A stretch of DNA of 64,000 nucleotides from Elgaria multicarinata webbii. Taxonomy: Eukaryota; Chordata; Lepidosauria; Squamata; Anguidae. Shown one piece after another: positions 22,901-32,345 of this stretch (positions are counted from its first letter, which is position 1; the number at the start of each line of letters is the position of its first letter). Location: NCBI RefSeq assembly GCF_023053635.1, contig NC_086171.1, positions 19,548,006-19,612,005 on the forward strand, read 5' to 3'. The translations under genes were made by a program, and so were the position numbers. Below the pieces are notes generated by a model. It saw only the letters and a list, made by a program, of their open reading frames with translations, was not told where the DNA came from and searched no databases.

Positions 22901-25095
22901 AACTTGGCACTCAGCAGATGTGTTACATCACAACTCCCACCATCCCAGCTGACTGGGGTTAATGGGATCTCTAGTCAAACACTTTTGGAGGGTGCCAGGC
23001 TGGTGAAGCCTGCTCTAGATGATTTGGCCAAAAGCTGTTTTGGCCCTGTTGGAAAACTCATACCCACTGCACTGTATATCTGCAGGCCAGATTGGTCATC
23101 TTATACTCCAGTGTAGGGCACATTAATTCTTCCACCCTTCTTTTTGCTTTTTATGGAGCTATAAAATGCCTTGCTAAGTAGAGTTTCCTCTCATGTGTCT
23201 TGGAATACAATTAGTGATGAATGAGACAGAAGAGCCCAATATAGCATCAAAACCTGAAGCTACAGAAATGTTGATTTTAATTTTAAATGACATCTGTTGC
23301 AGCCAGCACACATGTTCCCTTGTGAAAATCAGCTGAAGCATTACGTATAAGTGGGACCTGCAACAGAATGTTGCTGCTTACTGTTCTTGTTCACTTCCCT
23401 CCTCCAGGATACTCCATTCTGTTCCTCCAACAGTCAATGTTCCATGGCCACCAAGCATGCCCTCCAGACTTCAATTCCCATTATCCCAACCAACATGCCC
23501 ATGCTGGCCAGGGATAATGGGAATTGTAGCCTGGAGTGGGCACTATGTTGAAGAAAACTACCTATAGCAACCCTTATAGGACCTGTTCAGAAGACACCTT
23601 AAACCACGGTGGTTTAAGGCGTCTTCTGAACAGGGCTACCATCAGCTTCTAAAAGAGGTTTCAGCAGAGTAAGGGGAGCCTAGACTTCTTACTAACCACC
23701 ATCACCCCTTTCCACTTTTGCTGCACCATAGATGAGCAGTATGAACACAAGGCACTCCTTAGGAAGAGTATATAGCGATGACCTGCTCAACTCAACCATC
23801 TTGTTTACAAAGGGTAAAAGGCTGAGAGATGTAGTTATGCAATTTTGCCAGAATGTTTCAAGAAGAGCAATATGACTCACAACAGGGCAAGGCAAAAGGG
23901 CAGCCAAGAGATGAACCCAGACGGCTGGCACTGGAATCAGGACAGAGCAGGCAGATTTAGAAAATCCAACAGGATTCTCCGTGAGCCACCCTCATGCTAC
24001 ATAATCCTGTTCATGAGCACAAACAGTCAAATCCAGATTCCTCAAGGGACCAGCTGGCATTTTGATCAGCACTCTTGTTCCTGCAGATTAGCGAGCCAAA
24101 GATCAAAGCTTAAGGGAAGAGCTTATCATGTTTGGGAAGATTTCCCCTCCCGTTTCTCTCCTCCCTGACATGATGCAGCATTTCCCAATGTATGGTTTGC
24201 ATGATCAGTGTGAAGATTGGCCATGCTTGCTCTCCAGCTTGTCTGCCAAATGGCCAAAGACTAGGCGTAATACCATGGTGGTAATTTAGTGGCACATTTC
24301 AGAAATAGAGACTTGCTTGACTCCCCCCCCTCCTTTAGTCAGATTGTGGATGCCACACTCTCTGCCTCTGGCAGCAAGGCACTTCGTAAGAACAATCATT
24401 TAAAGGTGCAATCCTATGCATATTCAACCAGAAAAAAGCCCTACAGTTCCCAAGCCTGGCTAGGGCATGCTGGGAGTTGTAGGCTTCTTTGTCTGTCTAA
24501 ACATGCATAGAATTGTACCCCCAAGAGTCTTAAGGGCAGGAACAGCAGTTTTGTTTACTATATACCCCAACTATGATATAATAGCTATAGGGAGAAAGAA
24601 GCATGCATCAAAATGTGAACCAGAGTACTTGGTGATTTGATTCTGACAATATATTTTAACAAGTCTGGGAACATGCAGGCATGCTCTAGTAGAGACTTTA
24701 AAATCAAAAGGTCCATCTTCTGCTAGTGCTAAATCATCAGGATCACATGGACCAGAGAACAGAGTAGGTAAAATGAAGCGGCTTGATAGGCAAGCAGCCA
24801 ATTGTTCTTAGGCTTCAGTAGGGACCTGGAATATTTATATACTTCCTCTGAAAAGGGTGCTAGGTTCTGACCATGAACTGTCTCGCCTGGTAGGTATGGG
24901 AACGAACAGGCTACAAAGCTCCCTTCTTTCAGAATGTGATGGCAGGAATGGTCCAAGACTTATTTTGAAATGCTATTGATTACAATATACAAAAAAGCAT
25001 GCAAAAGTTTATTACAATATACATTTATTTATTACAATATACAATTTATTACAATATACAAAAAAGCATGCAAAAGCACTAGTTTCTACATCTTA
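16487..25095 (+). repeat. Copy 2 of the 8,609-bp exact direct duplication (right of gap)
   Basis: Starts at the last N with CAGTTTGAAGGTG and leaves the match at 25095. All features described for 7678-16286 recur here at +8,809 and are not listed twice. Its right end includes the stop codon and poly(A) hexamers of the DPPA2/4-like gene, so this is the copy continuous with the gene. Confidence 0.95.
25008..25050 (-). promoter_or_regulatory. Cluster of polyadenylation hexamers for the DPPA2/4-like gene
   Basis: On the minus strand AATAAA occurs at 25050-25045, 25033-25028, 25029-25024 and 25013-25008. The first is about 36 nt past the stop codon. This implies a very short 3' UTR. The same hexamers are repeated beside the gap at minus 8,809. 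Confidence 0.65.
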
Positions 25096-25196
25096 TCAAA
25101 AGGAGCCGGGGAATGGAAAACCAGGGGCTGGAGGGGGCGCAAAGCTTGGTCCATTCCGACCTCTCCACGGGCCATCTGGGAAAGGACCCCATCTAC
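25086..25196 (-). CDS. DPPA2/4-like terminal coding exon
   Basis: The acceptor has a long pyrimidine tract (CCCTTTCTTTCTTATGCAG). It encodes 36 residues beginning VDGVLSQMARGEV and ending SPAPFDKM, then TAG at 25088-25086. The stop and last codons fall inside the duplicated block (boundary 25095). I do not recognise this C-terminal segment; it looks like an amphipathic helix plus a proline-containing tail. Confidence 0.72.
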   Translation of the reverse strand, partial: VDGVLSQMARGEVGMDQALRPLQPLVFHSPAPFDKM

Positions 25197-28100
25197 CTGC
25201 ATAAGAAAGAAAGGGTCCAATACCGCCACATCACTATAATTTTTGGATCAGTGACACAATTAGAATTTCAACAGGGTATCATGGGTGCACTTACAAAATG
25301 GCTGCTGTGGGGGTGGGGCTTGCCTATTTATAAAATGGCTGCTATGGTGAGCACGGCTGGTCACAAAATGTTTATTTTCCAGAGGGGGGGGGGAACTCTG
25401 CTGAAACTAAAAGAAAAGTAATATGCCCAAGAACATAAGCACAAAAATAATCTGTTGAAATGCCGAAAAGATGGTGCTGGAGGGCAGGACTTCATTTTGC
25501 AACATGCCAGGTTCCCAATTAAAAAAAAAAATTAAATGAAAACAAATCTTAATAAAATAAATATCAGAAGAGTCATGGAGTCTGGAGGGCACCAAGAGAG
25601 GTATCCATGGGCACCATGTTGGAGATCCCCAGTGTTATATACAATCACCAAACCATCCAAGTAGCTCTTGGGAAATAAGTCATCCTCACCCCTTCAGCGG
25701 AATTTTTTTTCCTACCCTACCTCCAAATCAACCAGACTATATTACCACTTAGATGGGGCAGCCACATACCATTTTGAGCAAACTATTTCCCCATTCTGAG
25801 GCAGGGCTTCCCCTGGGAAAGGCTCAGGGATGGAAGGAACAGGAGACACCCATAAAAAGAACCCTGCTGGATCGGACCAAAGGCCTCTCTAGTCCAGCAC
25901 CATTTCCCCCAGCAGCCGACCAGATGCCTCTGGGAAGCCCATAACAGGAGGACACGAGGGCAACAGCGGTTCCCCAGCAACTGGTATTCAGAGGCACATG
26001 GCCTCCAATTGTGGAGGCAGCATAAAGCCATCATGACCAGTAGCCACTGAGAGCCTTCTCCTTCATGAATTGTCTCATCCTCTTTTAAAGCCACCCAAGC
26101 TGCTGTGGCCATCACCACATCCTATGGCTGCCAAGTCCCCACAAGCAGAATCTCCCAGCCTTCCTCAACCTGGGGCGCTCCAGATGTGTTGGACTACAAC
26201 TCCCAGAATTCCCCAGCCAGCTCTGGCTGGGGCATTCTGGGAGATGCAGTCCAACACATCTGAAGCGCCCCAGGTTGAGGAAGGCTGCTCTACAGCAATG
26301 ACTTTTGTCAGGTGAACTTCAGCACCACCTCTCCTGGAGATGAGGCCGTGCCTCTTACTCCTTGACACTCACCCGCTGGGCATAAGCCTGGTCTTCTTGG
26401 GGCTGGTACAATTTCCTAATCTCTGTCGTCCTGCAGAACCAGGAGAGTGGAAGACATACGTTAATAGGTGTTAAGAAGAGGTTTTACTCACTCAAAATGC
26501 GAAGTAGGGAGATTTTTTTAATGATATCTATAGCTAGAGGTATTGAACCACAGGTCTGCAGGCCAAATCCAGCCAGCTTGGGGTCCTAAACTGGCCCTCC
26601 GGGGTCCCCCAAATAGCAACAAAAACATTCCCCTCCCACCGCACCTCCAACTGCTAATTGTTTGGTCACGGCTGCCTTTTGCAGTTCCCCTCAGCTCTGT
26701 TCAAGAAAGGCTGAAAATGTCTCTCCTAAAGCTTACTCACTGGCAGGAAGAGCTTTAAACTAAAATAGGGCTGGTTTGACCTGTTGGCCCTGCCCCCTTT
26801 GCCTTTTGCCCCGCCCACATTGGACTGTGGGCCTGGGGAGCTTCTTCAAAATGGAACTCAGCCCTTGGGCTGAAAGAGGTTCTGTGTCAGGTATAAGTCT
26901 CAGCAAGGCCTGAGGACCTTACATTTATAGAAGGGAGTAATTTCGTCGTCGCCCCCCTCCCTTGGCTTTGGGGATGTAAGACTTCTATAGGAAACTCATA
27001 AAGTGCTTAGAAAGGTGGGGGGGCCTTGTTGAAGGAGTCATTCAGCTCATAGCATCATCTTGGTGGGCTGAGCAGTGCTGCCCTGTTTGGACACAGTCAT
27101 GGCTTATGGACCGGAGCCCTGTCTGTTGGGTTCTCTGAGGCAGGCCTACACCTCCCTTTAAAAGCACCCCTGTTCTATAGCATCAGAGAGTGGTTATTCC
27201 TATGTATTCCCTAAACATATACAAGAGGGCACTGCAAGCTTCGGCTTTACTAGGGAGGTACGGACTTATCGCTGCTGGTAAAGGCTAGGGGATCCCAAAA
27301 GTGGGCAGCTCTCAGAGGAAGCAGGCGGCTCTCTTATAGGATCTGCTCTTGTTCATTGATTCCCTCCTCCTCCTCCTCATGGCCTCCACTATCTTGTTTT
27401 ATTCCCCACTGCTTTCATTTTTCTGCTCCAGGTACTATCTTTATTCAAGCTGGTCTGTAAATCTTGAAAAATAATACTTTAAAGTTGTCTAGAAAAAATC
27501 TTTAAAACATACTTAGAAAGAGGGGAAGATGTGTTCTGGTATTGCTTTAAAACCAACCAGTATCTTTTCAGTTTCTCATTAATCATAGAATAGCAGAGTT
27601 GGAAGGGGCCTATAAGGCCATCGAGTCCAACCCTCCAGCTCAATACAGAAATCCACCTTAAAGCATCCCTGACAGATGGCTTCATCTTGAATGCCTCTAG
27701 TGTGGGAGAACCCATGACATCCCAAGGCAATTGGTTCCACTATTGTACTGCTCTAACAGTCAGGAAGTTTTCCCTGATGTCCAGCCGGAATCTGGCTTCC
27801 TGTAAGTTGAACCCATTATTCCGTGTCCTGCACTCTGGGAGGATCGAGAAGAGCTCCTGGCCCTCCTCTGTGTGACAACCTTTTAAGTATTTGAAGAGTG
27901 CTATCATGTCTCCCCTCAGTCTTCTCTTCTCAAGTCCTTAGAGGCCTCCAGATGTGTTGGACTATAGTTCCTATCGCCTCTAGCCGCCATGGCAGAGGGA
28001 CGGTTGGGGAAGGCTGGAATAAGGCACTGACACAGAGAGAATATTCAGGATGCAGTGGGTAGCCGTGCACATGCGGATGTATGTAGCAAACTTTGGGATT

Positions 28101-31100
28101 GTCAGAAATTTAATTTGTTTCTCACACAACACTAAAGTGCCCCATGACGTATAGGAATTACTGCCTCAACCCTTACCCCCACCCTCATATCTCGAGAGAC
28201 ACAAACCAATGGCTGAGAATGATGGGACTTGCAGTCCAACACATCTGAAAGGCACCACCTTGGGGAAGGCTGCTCCGTAATCTTTCTTCTCACAGGCATA
28301 TATTCTGGGGACTGGGAGCTCTGTGGCTTGTTGCTAAAGCTCTACTCACCGTCTTTTATCTTTAGAGGCATCAGTTGCAAGGAACGACAGCTGAGACACA
28401 CCGTTCTGAACAGGGCTCAGGCTCCTTGAGGCATTCTGGGACAAGCAGGTCCCATTATCTTTCCCTGGTCCTTGCTGGCACAGGAGACATCGCTTGGGTT
28501 TCTCTCGGTTCCTGCAGCAGCGAAACAATAAGACGTTACAAGCTGGCAGGGGATCCCCGAGGAGAGCAGGAAGTGATGTCACGTTACCTGATCACACAGT
28601 CTCTGCAGATGTAGTTGTCCGACAGGCCCTCCGGGACAGGGATGTTGAGTGGGCGCAGGTGAAAGGGAACGAGGTCTTTTCCGTCCTGGACCCAAACCAA
28701 GCCTCTTTGGAGCAGCAGAGGAACCCAGTTTGATGGGGGGCGGTGCAGCACCATCCCATGAACCACACACCAACCCCGGATCATACCTGAAAAGGAAGAA
28801 GGCTGGCTCAGCAGCGCCTTACAGAGACTTGGCCCTGTTGAGGCTCCCACACCCAAGTTGGCAGAGTCTAATCTGTCATCACCTCTTCTAGCCGAGTCCC
28901 AGATCCCTTCCCCCAAGGCATGTTGGTTTTCTAGCCTTAATTCCTTCCCTACCTCACTCTACCACAAGAGATCAGGTCACCTGTTTTCTTTTCAGAGGGC
29001 TCAGTTTTTACATCTCTGGTCACATCCAAACAGGGGATTTCTGGAAGGGCCTGGATATGAGCAAGAGGGAGAGAGAGAGAGAAGAACTTCACCTAACATT
29101 ATACTTTCCCTTTTTATTTATTATTCCATTTAGATCCTGCCTTTTTCCCTCTTTGCAAGGAACCCACAGCTGCTTACATGGTCCCTGCCATCTCCATTTT
29201 ATCCTCACAACAACCCTGTGACGTAGCTTAAGCTGAGAATCAGTGACTGGCCCAAAGCCACCCAATGAGCTTTCTGGCTGGGTGAGGACTAGAACCCAGA
29301 CCTCCCAAGTCCCACTCCAGCACTCTAACCACTATGCCACACTGGCTTTCCAAAGCTTATCCTTTTTCCCATTCCCCAGAGCTGCAGCAGCCTCTCCCTC
29401 TCCACTTTAATATGCCACCCAACTCACACTGGCTTCAAGCCATTTTGGACCCCCATTTACCAATCCCTGCCACCAGCCTCCAGTGCACATGTAAGATGCA
29501 TGACTTATACTGAGGCAGATGATTGATCCAACCAGGACAGTCCCATCTACTTCGACTGGCAAGGCACCAGGCAGAAGCCTCTTTCTGATAGAGCAGGAGC
29601 TTGGCTTCATTTCTATACTGCCCAATAGTCAAAAAACTCTAGGTGGTTTAGAAAAATGAAAAGCCTAAAAATATAACATAACATCATAATATAAACTATT
29701 TGCATACAAAACCCCAGCAATTTTTCACAACCAACAATAAAAATCCCCATTAAAAGTCTGTGCTGTCCAACACCTGGGAGCAGAGAAAGGTGTGGCACCA
29801 TAAAAGTTACAATGTGGGCACCAGGTGGCCTCACTGGATGAGACTATTTCATAATGGGGGGGCACCATCAAGAAGGCCCTCTCCCCTATTGCCATTCTTT
29901 GAACCTTCATTGGAAGAGGCACTTGGAAGAAGGCCTCAGATGAAAATTGTAGTGTAAGGGTAGGTTCATATTGGAAGAGGAGCTCCATTAGGTGTTGCAG
30001 TCTTGAGCCACAAAATTTGTCCCAACTGGAAATGCAAAAGCAATGCCAGTGATTGTCATCAAGAGTTGCCACTTCTCAGTACTGCCAGCATTCCCACACT
30101 CCAACCCAGGCTTGGGATTTTTCCACTCCACCAATGGCTACACAATGCAACACAGTGGGATCTCCTCTCAAGGTCCCACCATCCTAATGCTAGAACCACT
30201 AACCTTGGGATTGGGCTGACACTCTTCATTCTCGTTTGCTCCTTTCTTTGCACCACAATCACCTGCTGTTTTCTGTCGAGGCTCTCCATGATAAGCTTTC
30301 AGTCTTTCCACAAGTTCAGCATTCTGGGGTGGGGGGCAGAAATAAGCAGAGAAATGGGCAGAGACAAGAATGTAAACAGGCAGAGGCAGCTGCACGCTTG
30401 AAGGGAGCAGGGACAAAAGGCCAGGCTTACCTGGCAGCAGCAGCAGCAGCATTCTATGCCATACCCCTGGGGACGATAAGTTCTGCCCCTCTGGATGTTT
30501 TGGCCACAACTCTCATCATCCCTCACCATTGGCTAGGGCTGATGGGAATTGTAGGCCAAAACATCCACATGGCCACAAGTTGCTCACTCCTGAACACTAG
30601 GTGATTAGGAACTGACATTTTAATTGTTCACAAAGCTCCAAGTGATGCTACGCTGGGGTGGGGGTGGGGGTAGGCACTGTGGGCTAAAAAATATGTAACA
30701 CCCCCCACAACACACACAAGGCAGGTGTTGTGGGCCCTGCCAGGTTGTGAGGGCTCAGGGCAACTAACCAAGGGTGCCCAGGTATGGGCAGTAATCCTGC
30801 TTTGGGTTAAGGGCTAAATCTCTCTATCCTGCTAACTGAGGTATATGTGAGTGCAGTCTCACACAAGCCCTATTCAGGCATTAAAAAAAGGGTTAAAAAA
30901 GGGTGAGGCAAAAGAGCACTCCTGCCCCGGAAACAGGAAGCTCTCCTCTTCAGATGGTCACCCGCCCCTAGTTGAGAGTGACAAACACAAGGAGGGAGAG
31001 AGGCAGGGCCAGAGCAGTCCTTATCCTGTTAATTTTAACCTTTTTCTAAACACCTGAAGAGGGCTTTAGTCTCTCCTTGAAGTCTCCCAACATTTTGGGA

Positions 31101-31638
31101 GGGTTTCTCTCATCACTATCAGTGGCTATAAATTATCACATAACAGCTTTCCCTTTACTTGGCACCTTCCAAATGAGATGGGATTTGTAGTCTAAACTAC
31201 AGGTGGAGGGTGCTCAGTAGAGAAAACCTGCTACATGGAGTATTCTCCACCTTAAGGAGGGAGGGAGAATGATTGCAGTTGCTTCTGAATATGGTGGGCG
31301 TCCCGTTTAGCCATCTTAAATGCAGAAGATGAAAAAGTGATGCAAGTGAGAATGGAATTGTGGATTGTGCATGGATGTATTCCTAGCTAATACCCAACAG
31401 CGGGGCTGGGGGTGGTGAAGACAAGAGAGAATGTTCAGGCGGAACTGGGGCAATCTCTCACCTTTCCTGTGGCACGGAGACCCAACTTCTTACAAAGCTG
31501 TTGGAGCTCAGCCCTTTTTAGGGCAACGTAGTCCACCGAAGAAGTTTCATCAGCTGATTGATCCGACAGGCCTTTGGGTGGAATAAGCGGAGGTTGGGCG
31601 GAAACAGATTTAGTTGATTTGCGGCCCCGGCGAGGCAT
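25086..31638 (-). CDS. DPPA2/DPPA4-like SAP-domain protein, seven coding exons
   Basis: Spliced CDS in transcript order: 31638-31462, 30323-30204, 29050-28981, 28786-28588, 28511-28350, 26430-26373, 25196-25086. Lengths 177, 120, 70, 199, 162, 58 and 111 nt sum to 897 nt, that is 298 residues plus TAG; every junction is GT-AG and phases match throughout. Residues about 36-72 form a SAP fold (LKRAELQQLCKKLGL, then NAELVERLKAYHG across an intron). Residues 123-196 match the C-terminal domain of mammalian DPPA2/DPPA4: WCVVHG, then WVQDG, then a YICRDC pair. C129, H132, C183 and C186 could bind zinc; a further CLLC pair is at 197-200. Mammalian DPPA2 and DPPA4 are nuclear chromatin proteins of early embryo and germ cells that prime bivalent promoters; the same role here is inferred. 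The total length equals my recollection of human DPPA2. I cannot tell DPPA2 from DPPA4; it may be a single ancestral-type gene. It lies head to head with LARS2. Confidence 0.83.
25200..25850. other. Intron of DPPA2/4-like; unassigned DNA-element remnants
   Basis: Repeated TTACAAAATGGCTGCT and TATAAAATGGCTGCT words (25291-25340) and GGCACCATGTTGGAGATCC suggest an old hAT-like element, without clear ends. Nothing else is seen. Confidence 0.35.
25852..26130 (-). mobile_element. CR1 LINE 3' end (antisense, in intron)
   Basis: CCCTGCTGGATCGGACCAAAG, CCCCAGCAACTGGTATTCAG and GCCATCACCACATCC are the reverse complement of CR1 3' UTR words seen at 5505-5820. Confidence 0.8.
26157..26287. mobile_element. 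hAT-like palindromic MITE with about 42-bp arms (in intron)
   Basis: The left arm begins AGCCTTCCTCAACCTGGGGC and the right arm ends GCCCCAGGTTGAGGAAGGCT. About 40 of 42 bases pair, the best-kept member in the window. Confidence 0.85.
26373..26430 (-). CDS. DPPA2/4-like coding exon 6
   Basis: A 58-nt exon with acceptor CTGGTTCTGCAG and donor CAGCGG then GTGAGT. In the phase left by the previous exon it reads TTEIRKLYQPQEDQAYAQR without a stop. The other two frames are not compatible with the upstream junction. Confidence 0.72.
26440..27580. other. Intron of DPPA2/4-like; possible old element near 26545-26890
   Basis: TGCAGGCCAAATCCAGCC resembles the left end of a reptile DNA element also seen at 55679-55972. 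The rest shows nothing supported. Confidence 0.35.
27581..27940 (-). mobile_element. CR1 LINE 3' end (antisense, in intron)
   Basis: Begins ATCATAGAATAGCAGAGTTG and runs through AGGAAGTTTTCCCTGATGTC to ATCATGTCTCCCCTCAGTC, the classic amniote CR1 3' end in reverse. Confidence 0.9.
27945..28275. mobile_element. Two half-copies of the hAT-like MITE
   Basis: GGCCTCCAGATGTGTTGGAC at 27945-28018 and TGCAGTCCAACACATCTG to GGGGAAGGCTGCT at 28205-28275 are opposite halves of the family. Whether they are one split element is not clear. Confidence 0.5.
28350..28511 (-). CDS. DPPA2/4-like coding exon 5
   Basis: The acceptor is CGCTGCTGCAG. It encodes NREKPKRCLLCQQG, a basic stretch with an extra CxxC, then a Ser/Gln-rich low-complexity linker. 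A TGA lies at 28348-28346, but the sequence ACG then GTGAGT is a full donor. Using it leaves two bases that fit the next exon's phase, so I read through by splicing. Confidence 0.75.
28588..28786 (-). CDS. DPPA2/4-like coding exon 4 (C-terminal DPPA domain)
   Basis: Acceptor CCTTTTCAG, donor ATCAG then GTAACG. The split glycine codon (G|GT) joins the preceding exon. It holds the most family-diagnostic residues: RGWCVVHG near the start, WVQDG in the middle, LNIPVPEG and YICRDC at the end. These align by eye with RWCVVHG, AWVP and LCPDC of human DPPA2. Confidence 0.88.
28981..29050 (-). CDS. DPPA2/4-like coding exon 3 (short acidic/lysine linker)
   Basis: A 70-nt exon between acceptor CATATCCAG and donor ACAG then GTGACC. 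It reads 23 codons plus one base in phase with its neighbours. The residues include VKTE, a match to the sumoylation consensus, around K114. It was chosen on splice signals and phase closure, not on family similarity. Confidence 0.7.
29098..29352 (-). mobile_element. tRNA-derived SINE (antisense, in intron)
   Basis: Reverse complement of the layout at 11192: tail TTCCCTCTTTGCAAGGAAC, middle GACTGGCCCAAAGCCACCC, head CTCTAACCACTATGCCACAC. Confidence 0.85.
29608..30015 (-). mobile_element. L2 LINE 3' end (antisense, in intron)
   Basis: TCTATACTGCCCAATAGTC then CTCTAGGTGGTTTA is the L2 end; AGAAGGCCCTCTCCCCTATTG and GTAGGTTCATATTGGAAGAG are the end of ORF2 in reverse. Confidence 0.75.
30204..30323 (-). 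CDS. DPPA2/4-like coding exon 2 (second half of SAP)
   Basis: The acceptor is CCACCCCAG. The 40 codons begin NAELVERLKAYHG, which completes the SAP domain begun in the previous exon, followed by a polar linker. The donor is CCCAAG then GTTAGT, phase 0. Confidence 0.85.
30483..30598. mobile_element. hAT-like palindromic MITE (in intron)
   Basis: CTCTGGATGTTTTGGCCACAAC pairs with GTAGGCCAAAACATCCACATG-type sequence. The arms stretch about 30 bp on each side. Confidence 0.75.
30600..31461. other. Intron of DPPA2/4-like, nothing recognised
   Basis: G-rich patches at 30655-30672 and C/A-rich at 30700-30718; no repeat family named. Confidence 0.4.
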
Positions 31639-31653
31639 TTCAGGAACTCTAAA
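31462..31653 (-). CDS. DPPA2/4-like coding exon 1 (start codon, first half of SAP)
   Basis: The acceptor is a pyrimidine-rich tract ending TTTGTAG; the exon begins at 31653 and the ATG is at 31638-31636. It encodes 59 residues: a basic start (MPRRGRKSTK), a Ser/Pro-rich linker, and helix 1 plus the turn of the SAP domain. It ends phase 0 at a donor reading AAAG then GTGAGAG. Upstream exon bases hold no other ATG. Confidence 0.85.
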
Positions 31654-31769
31654 CTACAAATAGAAGAAAGATGACAGAGGAAATCAGAGTGGGCCAAACC
31701 TTCCTCTATTATTCTCTATCCATGTCAAAGATAACTGGTCAAGTGAGGCTATCAATAGTCTTTGCTTAT

Positions 31770-31842
31770 AGGGATGGGGAACATGTGTTGCAGTTCAACG
31801 ACAGATGTTGTTGGGCTGCAATTCCCACCACACATTCCCCAC
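31770..31842. mobile_element. Half of an hAT-like MITE
   Basis: GGGAACATGTGTTGCAGTTC and TGTTGTTGGGCTGCAATTCC are family words; the other half is missing at the junction with the L2 copy that follows. Confidence 0.5.
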
Positions 31843-32345
31843 TAGTCATATCCAGGCTGGACTACTGTAATGTACTGTCCGTGGGGCTGCCTCTGAAGAT
31901 GGTTCAGAAACTTCAGCTGGTGCAAATGCAGCCACCTGTGTATTGGTGGGGGTGAGGCAATCTGATCACATAATGCTTATACCTGTGTGTTTCCAAGCCC
32001 AATTCAAAGTGCTGGGTTTGACCTTTAAAACCCTAAATGGTTTGAGACCAAGCTACTTGAAGGACTGCCTTCACCCATATCAGCCTGCCTGCACTTTAAG
32101 ATCCAAAAGAGAGGCCCTTCTTGCCTGCCCACCAGTGAGAGAAATTAAGTGGGTCTCCACCCGGGAGAGGCTCTTCTCTGTGGTGGCCCCAAACCTCTGG
32201 AACAAACTCCCATCGATGGTCCACCATGCACCATCCTTACAGGCTTTCAAGATGGCCTTAATTTTTTTTATTTTACCATAGTTTTCCCATGATGAGGTTG
32301 CTGCTGCTATTGTTGTTGGTTTTATTGTGATCATGTTTCTAATAT
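31843..32345 (+). mobile_element. L2 LINE, ORF2 C-terminus and start of 3' UTR
   Basis: Frames read VISRLDYCNVL, KVLGLTFKTLNGLRPSYL and RLFSVVAPNLWNKLP, the conserved end of L2 ORF2. At least one frame change and missing sequence separate them, so the copy is dead. Confidence 0.9.

Noticed and set aside
25113-25235. Plus-strand frame with HLGKDPIYLHKK, reminiscent of the end of LINE ORF1 esterase domains
   Set aside because: The same bases are fully explained as the minus-strand terminal exon of the DPPA2/4-like gene with a strong acceptor, stop and poly(A) signals.
28346-28582. TGA at 28348-28346 as the normal end of the DPPA2/4-like protein
   Set aside because: No poly(A) hexamer follows nearby, and the overlapping donor leads in phase to two further exons with a stop and hexamers. 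Kept as a possible alternative form.
29407-29625. Minus-strand open frame as an extra exon
   Set aside because: It adjoins an L2 tail, has no good splice sites and is not needed for phase closure.
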